Source of the DNA: an uncultured Gammaproteobacteria bacterium
GTDB lineage: Bacteria > Pseudomonadota > Gammaproteobacteria > Steroidobacterales > Woeseiaceae
Assembly: GCA_938003715.1 (NCBI GenBank)
Contig: CALKYK010000156.1
Span: forward strand, 1-13,785
Reading direction: 5' to 3'
Length of the DNA: 13,785 nt
The notes under the pieces: generated by a model
What the model saw: only the letters and a program-made list of their open reading frames with translations
Told to the model about the DNA's origin: nothing
The model's database searches: none
Shown here: one piece after another, positions 6,800-12,285 of the stretch
Numbering within the stretch: position 1 is the stretch's first letter
Layout: each line of letters begins with the position of its first letter
Translations under genes and position numbers: made by a program

Positions 6800-6800
6800 C
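6646..6800. repeat. Array of five back-to-back hairpins
   Basis: H1: TTGAAAAAGCC (6646-6656) with GGCTTTTTCAA (6663-6673), 11 bp. H2: GCCGGCTGAAAA (6678-6689) with TTTTCAGTCGGC (6696-6707), 12 bp including one G:U. H3: 6711-6725 with 6729-6742, 14 bp with one bulged A and a 3-nt loop. H4: TCGGCACA (6743-6750) with TGTGCCGG (6755-6762), 8 bp including one wobble. H5: 6765-6781 with 6785-6800, 16 bp with one bulged G and loop TGC. Gaps between hairpins are 0-4 nt, so almost every base is in a stem or loop. The array abuts the SRPBCC stop codon and would be transcribed as its 3' UTR. Only H1 has an A/U-rich stem, and none has a proper terminator U-tract. Confidence 0.8.
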
Positions 6801-7357
6801 TAGAACGGCCAGTTTTCGCTGCGGCAGCGCGCCGGCGTGAACGGCGCAAAAAGGCCCATCATGAACAGCGCAAATCGGCCGCCGGGCGTCGGCTTGCCGG
6901 TTTCGACGACGGCCTTCAGGTTCTTCGTGATGAAGTCGCCGCCCTGGGTCATGTATTTCTCGGTCTTCGTGCCGGCAGGAACGCCCTCGTTGATCAACGT
7001 GAACTCGGTGCCGCCGTCGACCTCTTTCAGTACGTAACGGACGACGCATTCGGGATCGTCGAAGTTCGTGAACCTGAACGTGTGCGCATAGCGGTGCGGT
7101 GGTTCGAACTCGAGCACCTTGCCGACGACAGACGTGTACTTGCCGTCTTTCGAACGCATGCGTATCGGCGCGTCGACGCCGAGCCCCGGTGTCTTGCACA
7201 CGCCGTTGAAGAAGAACGGCAGCACGGCATCCGTGCGCGTCAGTTCCGCCCACACCTTGTGGATCGGTGCGCGGATGAATATGCGGTAATAACTTTTTTC
7301 GACCTCGCCCGCGTCAGATGACGGCAGCTCGGTGACGGTTGCGGTGGATTTGTTCAT
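6800..7357 (-). CDS. SRPBCC/AHSA1-domain protein
   Basis: A 185-residue SRPBCC (START-like) protein of the AHSA1 type. The fold is recognisable from RIFIRAPIHKVWAELT at the start of the domain, FEPPHRYAHTFRF in the middle, and VVRYVLKEVDGGTEFTLINEGV near the end of the beta-sheet. Such proteins have a hydrophobic cavity that binds small lipophilic ligands; those next to ArsR repressors have mostly unknown ligands. The start at 7357 has AAGGA on the minus strand about 10 nt upstream. It is the last gene of a three-gene operon, 33 nt after the DUF4287/DUF5655 gene. The C-terminal tail after about residue 150 (MMGLFAPFTPARCRSENWPF) is not part of the core fold. Its stop codon touches the hairpin array. 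Confidence 0.85.
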   Translation of the reverse strand: MNKSTATVTELPSSDAGEVEKSYYRIFIRAPIHKVWAELTRTDAVLPFFFNGVCKTPGLGVDAPIRMRSKDGKYTSVVGKVLEFEPPHRYAHTFRFTNFDDPECVVRYVLKEVDGGTEFTLINEGVPAGTKTEKYMTQGGDFITKNLKAVVETGKPTPGGRFALFMMGLFAPFTPARCRSENWPF

Positions 7358-7390
7358 GGTTTGGATTTCCTTAATAGTGACGGGACCGGT

Positions 7391-7960
7391 CTACGCGGCG
7401 TCGTACGCTTTCCTGAGCCAGCCGACGAGCTCGGCATCGACGTCCTTTTTCGCGCCGATCCTGACGCGGTGGCTGACCATCGCGTTGAAGCTGCCGGACG
7501 GCTCGAGTCGCTTCCCGGCCGGCGTGCCTTTCAGGTTGATGCCGACGTCGATGCGGTCTTTCGTCGACGGCTGGATCAGCGCGAACTGCTTGCTGCGGCG
7601 CAGGCTCACGTAGGTTTTCTTGGGCGCAATCTCGACGTCCTTGCCGAATTTCTGCACCTTCTTGAGCAGCGCCTCGTAGACCGGACGCAGCGCGGCCTTC
7701 GGCCCCTGGTACTGCGCATCGACCAGGTCCCCGGCGGAATTCGTTGCCTGTCCATTGCTGCGGTGCTGGTGGGCGATGAGGTTGGCGAAGCCGTGGCCGA
7801 CGCCGTGTTCGGATTTCAGGAATTTGACGATCTGCCCGTGCTTGTCCAGATCCTTCTGCCGCGCCAGCACGTCGAGCCAGGCTTCCAGCGACTTGCCGGT
7901 CTTGTCCGGCAGGTTGCGAATCATCGACTGCGCCATTTCTTCCGGTGACTTCGTTGCCAT
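7391..7960 (-). CDS. DUF4287/DUF5655-domain protein
   Basis: A 189-residue cytoplasmic protein. Residues 2-70 match the DUF4287 pattern (SPEEMAQSMIRNLPDKTGKS, LEAWLDVL, then HGQIVKFLKSEHGVGHGFANLIAHQ). Residues 85-188 match DUF5655 (YEALLKKVQKFGKDVEIAPK, KTYVSLRRSKQFALIQP, RIDVGINLKG, and SHRVRIGAKKDVDAELVGWL at the end). Both domains are of unknown biochemical function; the combination is often found near ArsR regulators and SRPBCC proteins. GAGAGGGA on the minus strand, about 8 nt upstream of the ATG, supports the start. It lies between the repressor (32 nt before) and the SRPBCC gene (33 nt after), so all three are probably made from the operator-controlled promoter near 8340. Confidence 0.87.
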   Translation of the reverse strand: MATKSPEEMAQSMIRNLPDKTGKSLEAWLDVLARQKDLDKHGQIVKFLKSEHGVGHGFANLIAHQHRSNGQATNSAGDLVDAQYQGPKAALRPVYEALLKKVQKFGKDVEIAPKKTYVSLRRSKQFALIQPSTKDRIDVGINLKGTPAGKRLEPSGSFNAMVSHRVRIGAKKDVDAELVGWLRKAYDAA

Positions 7961-7992
7961 GTCGTATTCCCTCTCTTGTTACTGAATCGCGG

Positions 7993-8319
7993 TCAGCCGG
8001 CTTCCTCGAGCCGGTACTTGAACGCCGTCATCTTGCCTGCCCACAGTGCGCTGAATTCGTCGCTCCAGCGGTCGTAGATCATCTGGATCGGCACGGTATT
8101 GAAATACAGCTGGCGCCTGCGGCCCTTTTTTTCCGAGATGATGAGGCCGGCTTTCTCCAGCACCGCGAGGTGTTTCATCACCGCGATGCGGCTCACGTCG
8201 AAGTGCGCGGCCACGTCCTTGACGCTCGCCCCGGGCTCGTTGCGGACGATGTCGAGGATGCGGCGACGCTCCGCCGAGGCGAGCGCGTGAAAGACGGCAT
8301 TCATCGATTCCGGCTTCAT
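7993..8319 (-). CDS. ArsR-family winged-helix repressor
   Basis: A 108-residue ArsR-type transcriptional regulator. The N-terminal helices (MNAVFHALASAERRRILDIV) lead into a helix-turn-helix at about 32-52 (VKDVAAHFDVSRIAVMKHLA) and a basic beta-wing at 58-73 (GLIISEKKGRRRQLYFN). No ELCVCDL-type metal-binding motif and no Cys residues are present, so metal sensing is unlikely. It belongs to the group that precedes SRPBCC proteins and may sense their ligand. The start at 8319 fits the family; a 16-nt palindrome starts 2 nt upstream, suggesting autoregulation. There is no Shine-Dalgarno sequence before the ATG, consistent with a very short leader. Confidence 0.9.
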   Translation of the reverse strand: MKPESMNAVFHALASAERRRILDIVRNEPGASVKDVAAHFDVSRIAVMKHLAVLEKAGLIISEKKGRRRQLYFNTVPIQMIYDRWSDEFSALWAGKMTAFKYRLEEAG

Positions 8320-8321
8320 AA

Positions 8322-8337
8322 GTAACCAAGAGGTTAC
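8322..8337. promoter_or_regulatory. Probable ArsR-family operator palindrome
   Basis: GTAACC (8322-8327), AAGA, GGTTAC (8332-8337): perfect 6-bp arms with a 4-nt spacer, 2 nt upstream of the regulator start codon. It overlaps the predicted -10 box on the minus strand, where a bound repressor would block RNA polymerase. Confidence 0.7.
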
Positions 8338-8358
8338 CTATTTTCCGGTGCCTGTCAA
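8331..8358 (-). promoter_or_regulatory. Predicted sigma-70 promoter of the arsR-type operon
   Basis: On the minus strand a consensus -35 box TTGACA (complement of 8353-8358) is followed after 16 nt by TAACCT (complement of 8331-8336), a -10 box keeping the key T, A and T positions. Transcription would begin near 8324, leaving only about 5 nt before the ATG at 8319. The -10 box lies inside the operator. Confidence 0.5.
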
Positions 8359-8378
8359 GAGGCGCAAGCGTCCGGGGC

Positions 8379-8387
8379 TGCTAAAGT
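8379..8387 (+). promoter_or_regulatory. Possible extended -10 box for the lipoprotein gene
   Basis: TGCTAAAGT lies 30 nt upstream of the GTG start at 8417 and has the TG-N-TAnnnT form of an extended -10. No convincing -35 is visible, so this is a weak prediction. Confidence 0.25.
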
Positions 8388-8416
8388 CGGGCGGCAGTGT
8401 GTCGGAGGGGAATGCC

Positions 8417-9394
8417 GTGACGAAGACGTTTTTGTGGCTGTTGCTGTTGCTCGTGGCCGGCTGCTCGGATGGGCCGGAGCCGGAGGCCGCCGCACCGGTG
8501 TCGAACAACGAACACGTGCAGAACCGCGGCGCGGACAAGGACAACTGGTGGGACCAGCTGCCGCGCCCGCAGTGGAGTGCGTACCGGCGCATCGACACGT
8601 CCGAAGAATGGTTCGAGGTTTATCTGGTCGACGACGGCATCTACGCGATCTACGAGCCCGGTCAGTTCGAGGAGGTCATCTCGTTCCTGATCACCGGCAC
8701 AGACATGGCGCTGTTGTTCGACACGGGTCTCGGCATCGGCAACATCCGCAACGTCGTCGACGAGCTGACCGACCTCGACATCGTCGTCCTGAACTCGCAT
8801 ACGCACTACGACCACATCGGCGGCAATCACCTGTTTGACACGATCTACGGCACCGGTCTCGACTACACCCGCGAGCGCGCGCAAGGCAGCCCGCCCGAGG
8901 CGGTGGCGGGCTTCCTCCGCGAGGGCTGGGTTTGGAAGCCGCTGCCGGACGGCTTCGTTGCGGAGGAGTATCGCTCGCACGCGTTCGAGATCGATCGCAT
9001 CGTCGGCGAAGGCGACACGATCGATGTCGGCGGACGGGTCCTGGAGATCCTGATGACCCCCGGCCACGCGCCGGACTCGCTGTGCCTGATCGATCGCGAC
9101 AACCGGATCCTTTTCACCGGCGACACGTTTTACCTGGCGCCGCTCTACACGCACCTGCCCGGGTCGGATTTCGATGCCTATGCCCGCTCCGCCACGCGGC
9201 TCGCCGGGCTCGCCGGCGACATCGATCGCGCGCTGACCTCGCACAACGTACCGGTCGTCAATGCGGACTACATGACAGCGCTCGGCCAGGCGTTTGCCGA
9301 TATCGAGGCCGGGCGGGCGACGGACGTGACGGTCGCGGACGGCCATCGCGAATACCGTTTCGACGGATTCTCGGTCATCGTCGGCGAGCGCTGA
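8417..9394 (+). CDS. Metallo-beta-lactamase-fold lipoprotein hydrolase
   Basis: A 325-residue metal-dependent hydrolase anchored as a lipoprotein. The GTG start at 8417 has a near-ideal GGAGGGG (8404-8410) 6 nt upstream and yields a signal sequence with a lipobox (LVAGC, lipidated Cys16). The residue after Cys is Ser, so Lol sorting to the outer membrane is expected. The metal-site motif HTHYDH gives His128, His130, Asp132 and His133. TPGHAPDS supplies His217, GDTF supplies Asp236, and SHNVP supplies His276, so a full binuclear zinc site is present. The layout is closer to glyoxalase-II-like and general MBL hydrolases than to true beta-lactamases; the substrate cannot be read from sequence. 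It is divergent from the ArsR-type operon and shares the 97-nt region between them. An in-frame upstream extension to 8348 is rejected because it would bury the lipobox. Confidence 0.87.
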   Translation: MTKTFLWLLLLLVAGCSDGPEPEAAAPVSNNEHVQNRGADKDNWWDQLPRPQWSAYRRIDTSEEWFEVYLVDDGIYAIYEPGQFEEVISFLITGTDMALLFDTGLGIGNIRNVVDELTDLDIVVLNSHTHYDHIGGNHLFDTIYGTGLDYTRERAQGSPPEAVAGFLREGWVWKPLPDGFVAEEYRSHAFEIDRIVGEGDTIDVGGRVLEILMTPGHAPDSLCLIDRDNRILFTGDTFYLAPLYTHLPGSDFDAYARSATRLAGLAGDIDRALTSHNVPVVNADYMTALGQAFADIEAGRATDVTVADGHREYRFDGFSVIVGER

Positions 9395-9421
9395 GCGCGC
9401 CAGCCGCGGCGCACCGCGACT

Positions 9422-9437
9422 GTCGCCATTCGGCGAC
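9422..9437 (+). terminator. Weak hairpin after the lipoprotein gene
   Basis: GTCGCC (9422-9427) pairs with GGCGAC (9432-9437) around a 4-nt loop, 28 nt after the stop and followed by CTTTG rather than a full U-tract. It could be a weak terminator. Confidence 0.3.
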
Positions 9438-9496
9438 CTTTGCCTTCGTAAGTTCCTGATATTCGTCCGATTATCTGCCAGCGGCACTGCGTCACA

Positions 9497-9523
9497 TTTT
9501 TGCCGCCCGGAATATGGCAAAAA
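9497..9523. promoter_or_regulatory. Hairpin in the leader of the tail-fibre-like gene
   Basis: TTTTTGCC (9497-9504) and GGCAAAAA (9516-9523) pair over 8 bp with an 11-nt loop, ending 20 nt before the Shine-Dalgarno of the gene at 9554. It could act as an RNA structure in the leader or as a protein site; its role is unknown. Confidence 0.4.
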
Positions 9524-9553
9524 GGACCGAAGACCCGCAATCCGGAGACGGTC

Positions 9554-10879
9554 ATGAAATCCCTGCCGCTCATGCTGTGCCTGCTGCTGCCTGTCTGCGC
9601 CGCAGCCGAGGTCGTCGTGCCGATCGACAAGGTCGAGCAACACGTCAACATCCGCATGTCGCCGGATTCGAAGTCGGAAATCGTCGGCCGGCTGCCGCAA
9701 GGCGAATGGCGAAACGTCGTCGACACGGTCGACGGCTGGTACGAGGTCGAAATTGCGGGCGGCGCGACCGGATTCATCAGTGCGGACTGGACCGTGCTGC
9801 TCGACGCGCCGCCGCCCGTGGAACCCGAGCCGGCGGTCGACGAAGTCGTCGCCGAGAAGCCAGCGGTCGGTGAAGCAGTGCTGGCCGATGCGGACGGCGC
9901 CATCCGGAGCGGCGCCGAAGACGGCGCTGCGCCCGACGTCGTCACGGCCAGAGCGAGCACCGCGCATTCGACGTTAGCGGAAGCGCCCGCTGCGGCGAGC
10001 GAAGAGAACCGCGACGAGCCCGTTGACGAAGCAACCGCGGCCGTCGGGGCGCCGGAAGCGGCCGAGCTTGCGCGGGAAGAGACGCCGCCGACCGTCGAAG
10101 CAGCGGTGGCCGACACAATCGATACAGACGCGAGCGATGCCGGAGCGTCCGATGAACTGCAGACGGTTGCGGTCGTCCGAGGACCCCAGGGCCCGCAGGG
10201 ACCGGCCGGCCCGCAGGGACCGCCCGGCGCCGCGAAAATCGAGGGCACGGTCGATTACCTGATGAAGTTCACCGCGCCGACGATCGGCGGCAACTCGCAG
10301 GTGTTCGACGACGGCAACAACATCGGCATCGGCACGACGTCGCCGAAGCAGCGCCTCGAGGTCAACGGCAACATCCAGATTCACGAGCAGAACTCCAGCG
10401 TAGCGGGCCTGATGATCACGCAGTCCTCCGGGGAGACCGGCTACATCATGCACAACCGCGCCAGCACGCTGACGATCGGTGCCGGATCCATCGACCGCAT
10501 CACGATCGACCGCCACGGCAACGTCGGTTTCGGCACGGCGCGGCCGACCCATCCGCTCGAATTTGCGAGCGGCGCGCACGTCACGGCCGGCGGCGTCTTC
10601 ACGAACAGCGCGTCGCGGGACGTGAAGGAAGACGTCGAAGCACTCAGCCCCGAGGCGGCGCTTGAGACGCTTGCGGCGCTGGAACCCGTGCGCTTCCGCT
10701 ATTCGAATGACGGCGGCGAGGAGTATGTGGGCTTTATTGCCGAAGACGTGCCGGACCTTGTAGCAACCGCGGATCGCAAGGGGCTGAGCCCCATGGACAT
10801 TGTTGCGGTGCTGACGCGCGTGGTCCAGGAACAGCAGAAAAAAATCGCGGAACTTGAAGCGAAACTCGATCAACGGTAG
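9554..10879 (+). CDS. Secreted SH3b/collagen-like/tail-fibre protein with S74 chaperone domain
   Basis: A 441-residue exported modular protein. The ATG at 9554 has GGAG 6 nt upstream and gives a signal peptide (MKSLPLMLCLLLPVCAAA). A bacterial SH3-like domain follows at 22-83 (HVNIRMSPDSKSEIVGRLPQ, then GWYEVEIAGGATGFISADWT). Residues 84-205 form an acidic Ala-rich linker, and 210-225 a short collagen-like run (GPQGPQGPAGPQGPPG). Two tail-fibre-type repeats appear (NIGIGTTSPKQRLEVNG at 256-272, NVGFGTARPTHPLEFASG at 323-340). The C-terminus from about 351 is a Peptidase_S74 intramolecular chaperone (NSASRDVKED, EPVRFRYSNDGGEEYVGFIAE) ending in a coiled coil (QEQQKKIAELEAKL). S74 domains assemble trimeric beta-helical fibres and then cleave themselves off at a conserved Ser, here probably Ser352 or Ser354. 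A secreted trimeric fibre held to peptidoglycan or a surface by SH3b is a reasonable inference. No other phage genes are nearby. Confidence 0.82.
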   Translation: MKSLPLMLCLLLPVCAAAEVVVPIDKVEQHVNIRMSPDSKSEIVGRLPQGEWRNVVDTVDGWYEVEIAGGATGFISADWTVLLDAPPPVEPEPAVDEVVAEKPAVGEAVLADADGAIRSGAEDGAAPDVVTARASTAHSTLAEAPAAASEENRDEPVDEATAAVGAPEAAELAREETPPTVEAAVADTIDTDASDAGASDELQTVAVVRGPQGPQGPAGPQGPPGAAKIEGTVDYLMKFTAPTIGGNSQVFDDGNNIGIGTTSPKQRLEVNGNIQIHEQNSSVAGLMITQSSGETGYIMHNRASTLTIGAGSIDRITIDRHGNVGFGTARPTHPLEFASGAHVTAGGVFTNSASRDVKEDVEALSPEAALETLAALEPVRFRYSNDGGEEYVGFIAEDVPDLVATADRKGLSPMDIVAVLTRVVQEQQKKIAELEAKLDQR

Positions 10880-10901
10880 GTTACGCGCCCATCGAGCGGC
10901 T

Positions 10902-10919
10902 GGCGGCGCCTGGCGCCGC
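10902..10919. other. GC-rich palindrome downstream of the tail-fibre-like gene
   Basis: GCGGCGCC (10903-10910) and GGCGCCGC (10912-10919) are complementary, but the centre is too tight for a full stem and no U-tract follows (the next stretch is CCTCAATAAAAATACAG). It may help end transcription but is not a standard terminator. Confidence 0.3.
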
Positions 10920-10970
10920 GGCCCTCAATAAAAATACAGTCCGCAAACCCACGCTTTAACTGAGCAATCG

Positions 10971-11004
10971 GGCAAACGGCAGGCCCTGCGGGCCTGCTGT
11001 TGCC
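10971..11004 (+). promoter_or_regulatory. Strong leader hairpin upstream of the dodecin gene
   Basis: Arm 10971-10986 pairs with 10990-11004 over 15 bp including one G:U and a single bulged A (10976), closed by a TGC loop. The core is GCAGGCCC/GGGCCTGC. It ends 16 nt before the Shine-Dalgarno (11021-11026) and has no U-tract, so it is probably a stabilising or regulatory 5' UTR element rather than a terminator. Confidence 0.55.
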
Positions 11005-11033
11005 GGTTGTGACGATAACGAGGAGATCACGCA

Positions 11034-11237
11034 GTGAGCGTTGCCAAGAGCAGTGAAATCACGGCGTCGTCGAAGAAAAGCTTCGAGGACGCGGTCCGTT
11101 CCGGAATCAAGCGCTTTTCAAAGACCATCGACAACGTGCAGGGCGCCTGGGTCAAGGAACAGAAGGTCATCGTCGATGACGGTGAAGTCGAGGAATACCG
11201 CGTGACGATGATCGTCACGTTCGTACTGAAGGACTGA
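11034..11237 (+). CDS. Dodecin-family flavin-binding protein
   Basis: A 67-residue dodecin. These small cytoplasmic proteins form hollow dodecamers that bind riboflavin or FMN and act as flavin storage or scavengers; some also bind coenzyme A. The full-length match includes SSEITASSKKSFEDAVRSGI, then SKTIDNVQGAWVKEQKVIVD and EYRVTMIVTFVLKD, with Trp39 the expected flavin-stacking residue. The start is GTG at 11034, supported by AGGAGA (11021-11026) 7 nt upstream. A YegP-type gene follows after 38 nt with its own ribosome-binding site, so the two may be co-transcribed up to the terminator at 11629-11658. A hairpin in the leader may affect expression. Confidence 0.93.
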   Translation: MSVAKSSEITASSKKSFEDAVRSGIKRFSKTIDNVQGAWVKEQKVIVDDGEVEEYRVTMIVTFVLKD

Positions 11238-11275
11238 CGCCGACCGGCTCTGTCCACAACCGGAGTAATAAGATC

Positions 11276-11605
11276 ATGGCAGGAAAATTCGAAGTCTATA
11301 AAGACAAGGCCGGCGAGCACCGTTTTCGCCTGAAGGCCGGTAACGGCGAGACCGTCCTGGTCAGTGAGGGCTACAAGGACAAGGGCGGTTGCGCGAACGG
11401 CATCGAGTCGGTCAAGCGTAATGCTTCCAACCCGGACCGCTTCGAGAAAGTGACGACGAAGTCGGGCAAGTTCCGCTTCAACCTGAAGTCGGGCAACCAC
11501 CAGGTTATCGGCACCAGCGAGAATTACGAGTCCGAATCGGCGCGTGACAACGGGATCAAGGCGGTCGGCCGGGCGGCCGACGGGGCGAAGACCGTAGAAG
11601 TCTGA
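11276..11605 (+). CDS. YegP-family DUF1508 protein (tandem repeat)
   Basis: A 109-residue protein of the YegP/UPF0339 family made of two DUF1508 units: residues 3-51 (GKFEVYKDKAGEHRFRLKAG to NGIESVKRNA) and 54-101 (DRFEKVTTKSGKFRFNLKSG to NGIKAVGRAA). Each unit shows the family pattern of FEVYKD-like strand, FRFNLK-like strand, a serine-rich GTSENY turn and an NGI helix. The fold is known from E. coli YegP, but the function is not; it is often regarded as a stress-associated small protein. GGAGT at 11262-11266, 9 nt upstream, supports the start. It is followed 23 nt later by a strong terminator and is convergent with the HAD gene. Confidence 0.92.
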   Translation: MAGKFEVYKDKAGEHRFRLKAGNGETVLVSEGYKDKGGCANGIESVKRNASNPDRFEKVTTKSGKFRFNLKSGNHQVIGTSENYESESARDNGIKAVGRAADGAKTVEV

Positions 11606-11621
11606 ATCCCGCAGTCCTGAC

Positions 11622-11658
11622 AAAAAAAGCGGCGTGTGTACTCACGCCGCTTTTTTTT
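11622..11658. terminator. Bidirectional Rho-independent terminator
   Basis: GCGGCGTG (11629-11636) pairs with CACGCCGC (11643-11650) around a 6-nt loop, flanked by A7 (11622-11628) and T8 (11651-11658). It gives a U-tract in both directions and so serves the YegP gene on the plus strand and the HAD gene on the minus strand. Confidence 0.95.
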
Positions 11659-11676
11659 GTGCCGGTGATACGGCCG

Positions 11677-12273
11677 TCAGCCGCAAGCGACGTTGAGTAT
11701 GTGCCGCACGTCTGCCGGACCGAGGACCCGCTCGGCCTGCAGCCCACAACGACGGGCGGATTCGACGTTCAGTGCACTGTCGTCGAAAAACAGGATCGTG
11801 TCCGGCGCTGCGCCGAGCGTCGACACGACATGTGCGAATGCATCCTCATCGGGTTTCAGCAGGCCCGTTTCGTAAGACAGGAACAGGTGTTCGAAACGCG
11901 GCTCGAGCCGATCTGAAACGCCGTCCGCGTGCCAGTGCGACGTGTTCGTGTTGGAAAGGAGCGCGAGCCTGAAGTGCCGCCCGAGTTCGTCGAGCAGCGG
12001 CAGCGCGCCGTCGAACAGCGCGCCGGGCCAGGCATTGAAACGCTCGAGAAAAGCGTCGGCGGGATAGGGCAGGCCGGCTTCCCTGATGACGCGCGCAGCG
12101 AACTGCTGCGGGTCGATGGCGACGCGCTCGAATTCGAGCACGGCTGGCGAAGTAAGCCAACGGCGATGGTACGTGTCGACATCGCCGTCGATGCCGAAAG
12201 TCGCCGCCGGATCGTTGAGTTCGAGCAGTACGCCACCGAGGTCGAACAGCAGCACATCGACGTCGTCTCGCAT
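11677..12273 (-). CDS. HAD-IA family phosphatase, YihX-like
   Basis: A 198-residue haloacid-dehalogenase-superfamily hydrolase. The catalytic motifs are present: FDLGGVL with nucleophile Asp11, LLSNTN with Ser107, LLKPDEDAF with Lys140, and FFDDSALNV with Asp164 and Asp165 for Mg2+. The second motif-I residue, usually the acid/base Asp, is Gly13. That DLG form is shared with YihX-type proteins, of which E. coli YihX dephosphorylates alpha-D-glucose 1-phosphate, so the variant does not imply loss of activity. The start at 12273 is 12 nt after the transporter stop, and the two genes form an operon ended by the bidirectional terminator. Its position behind an organophosphate transporter suggests it dephosphorylates an imported sugar phosphate; that link is inference. 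The exact substrate is unknown. Confidence 0.88.
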   Translation of the reverse strand: MRDDVDVLLFDLGGVLLELNDPAATFGIDGDVDTYHRRWLTSPAVLEFERVAIDPQQFAARVIREAGLPYPADAFLERFNAWPGALFDGALPLLDELGRHFRLALLSNTNTSHWHADGVSDRLEPRFEHLFLSYETGLLKPDEDAFAHVVSTLGAAPDTILFFDDSALNVESARRCGLQAERVLGPADVRHILNVACG

Positions 12274-12285
12274 CGCAGCCGCCGC

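Noticed and set aside
8417..9394. Beta-lactamase resistance gene
   Set aside because: The metal site is shared by the whole MBL fold; the lipoprotein form and overall layout do not match known class B lactamases.
8381..9967. 528-codon minus-strand open frame across the lipoprotein and tail-fibre genes
   Set aside because: It is antisense to two well-supported genes with motifs and ribosome-binding sites, and shows no family resemblance itself.
9554..10879. Prophage remnant
   Set aside because: Only the fibre and chaperone domains are phage-like; a signal peptide is present and the neighbours are ordinary cellular genes.
10971..11004. FMN riboswitch upstream of the dodecin gene
   Set aside because: The region is a single long hairpin and has none of the multi-helix conserved RFN-element structure.
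11687..11697. Loss of HAD activity because motif I and other sites are altered
   Set aside because: Gly13 in place of the second Asp is common in YihX-type members, and all other catalytic residues are present.
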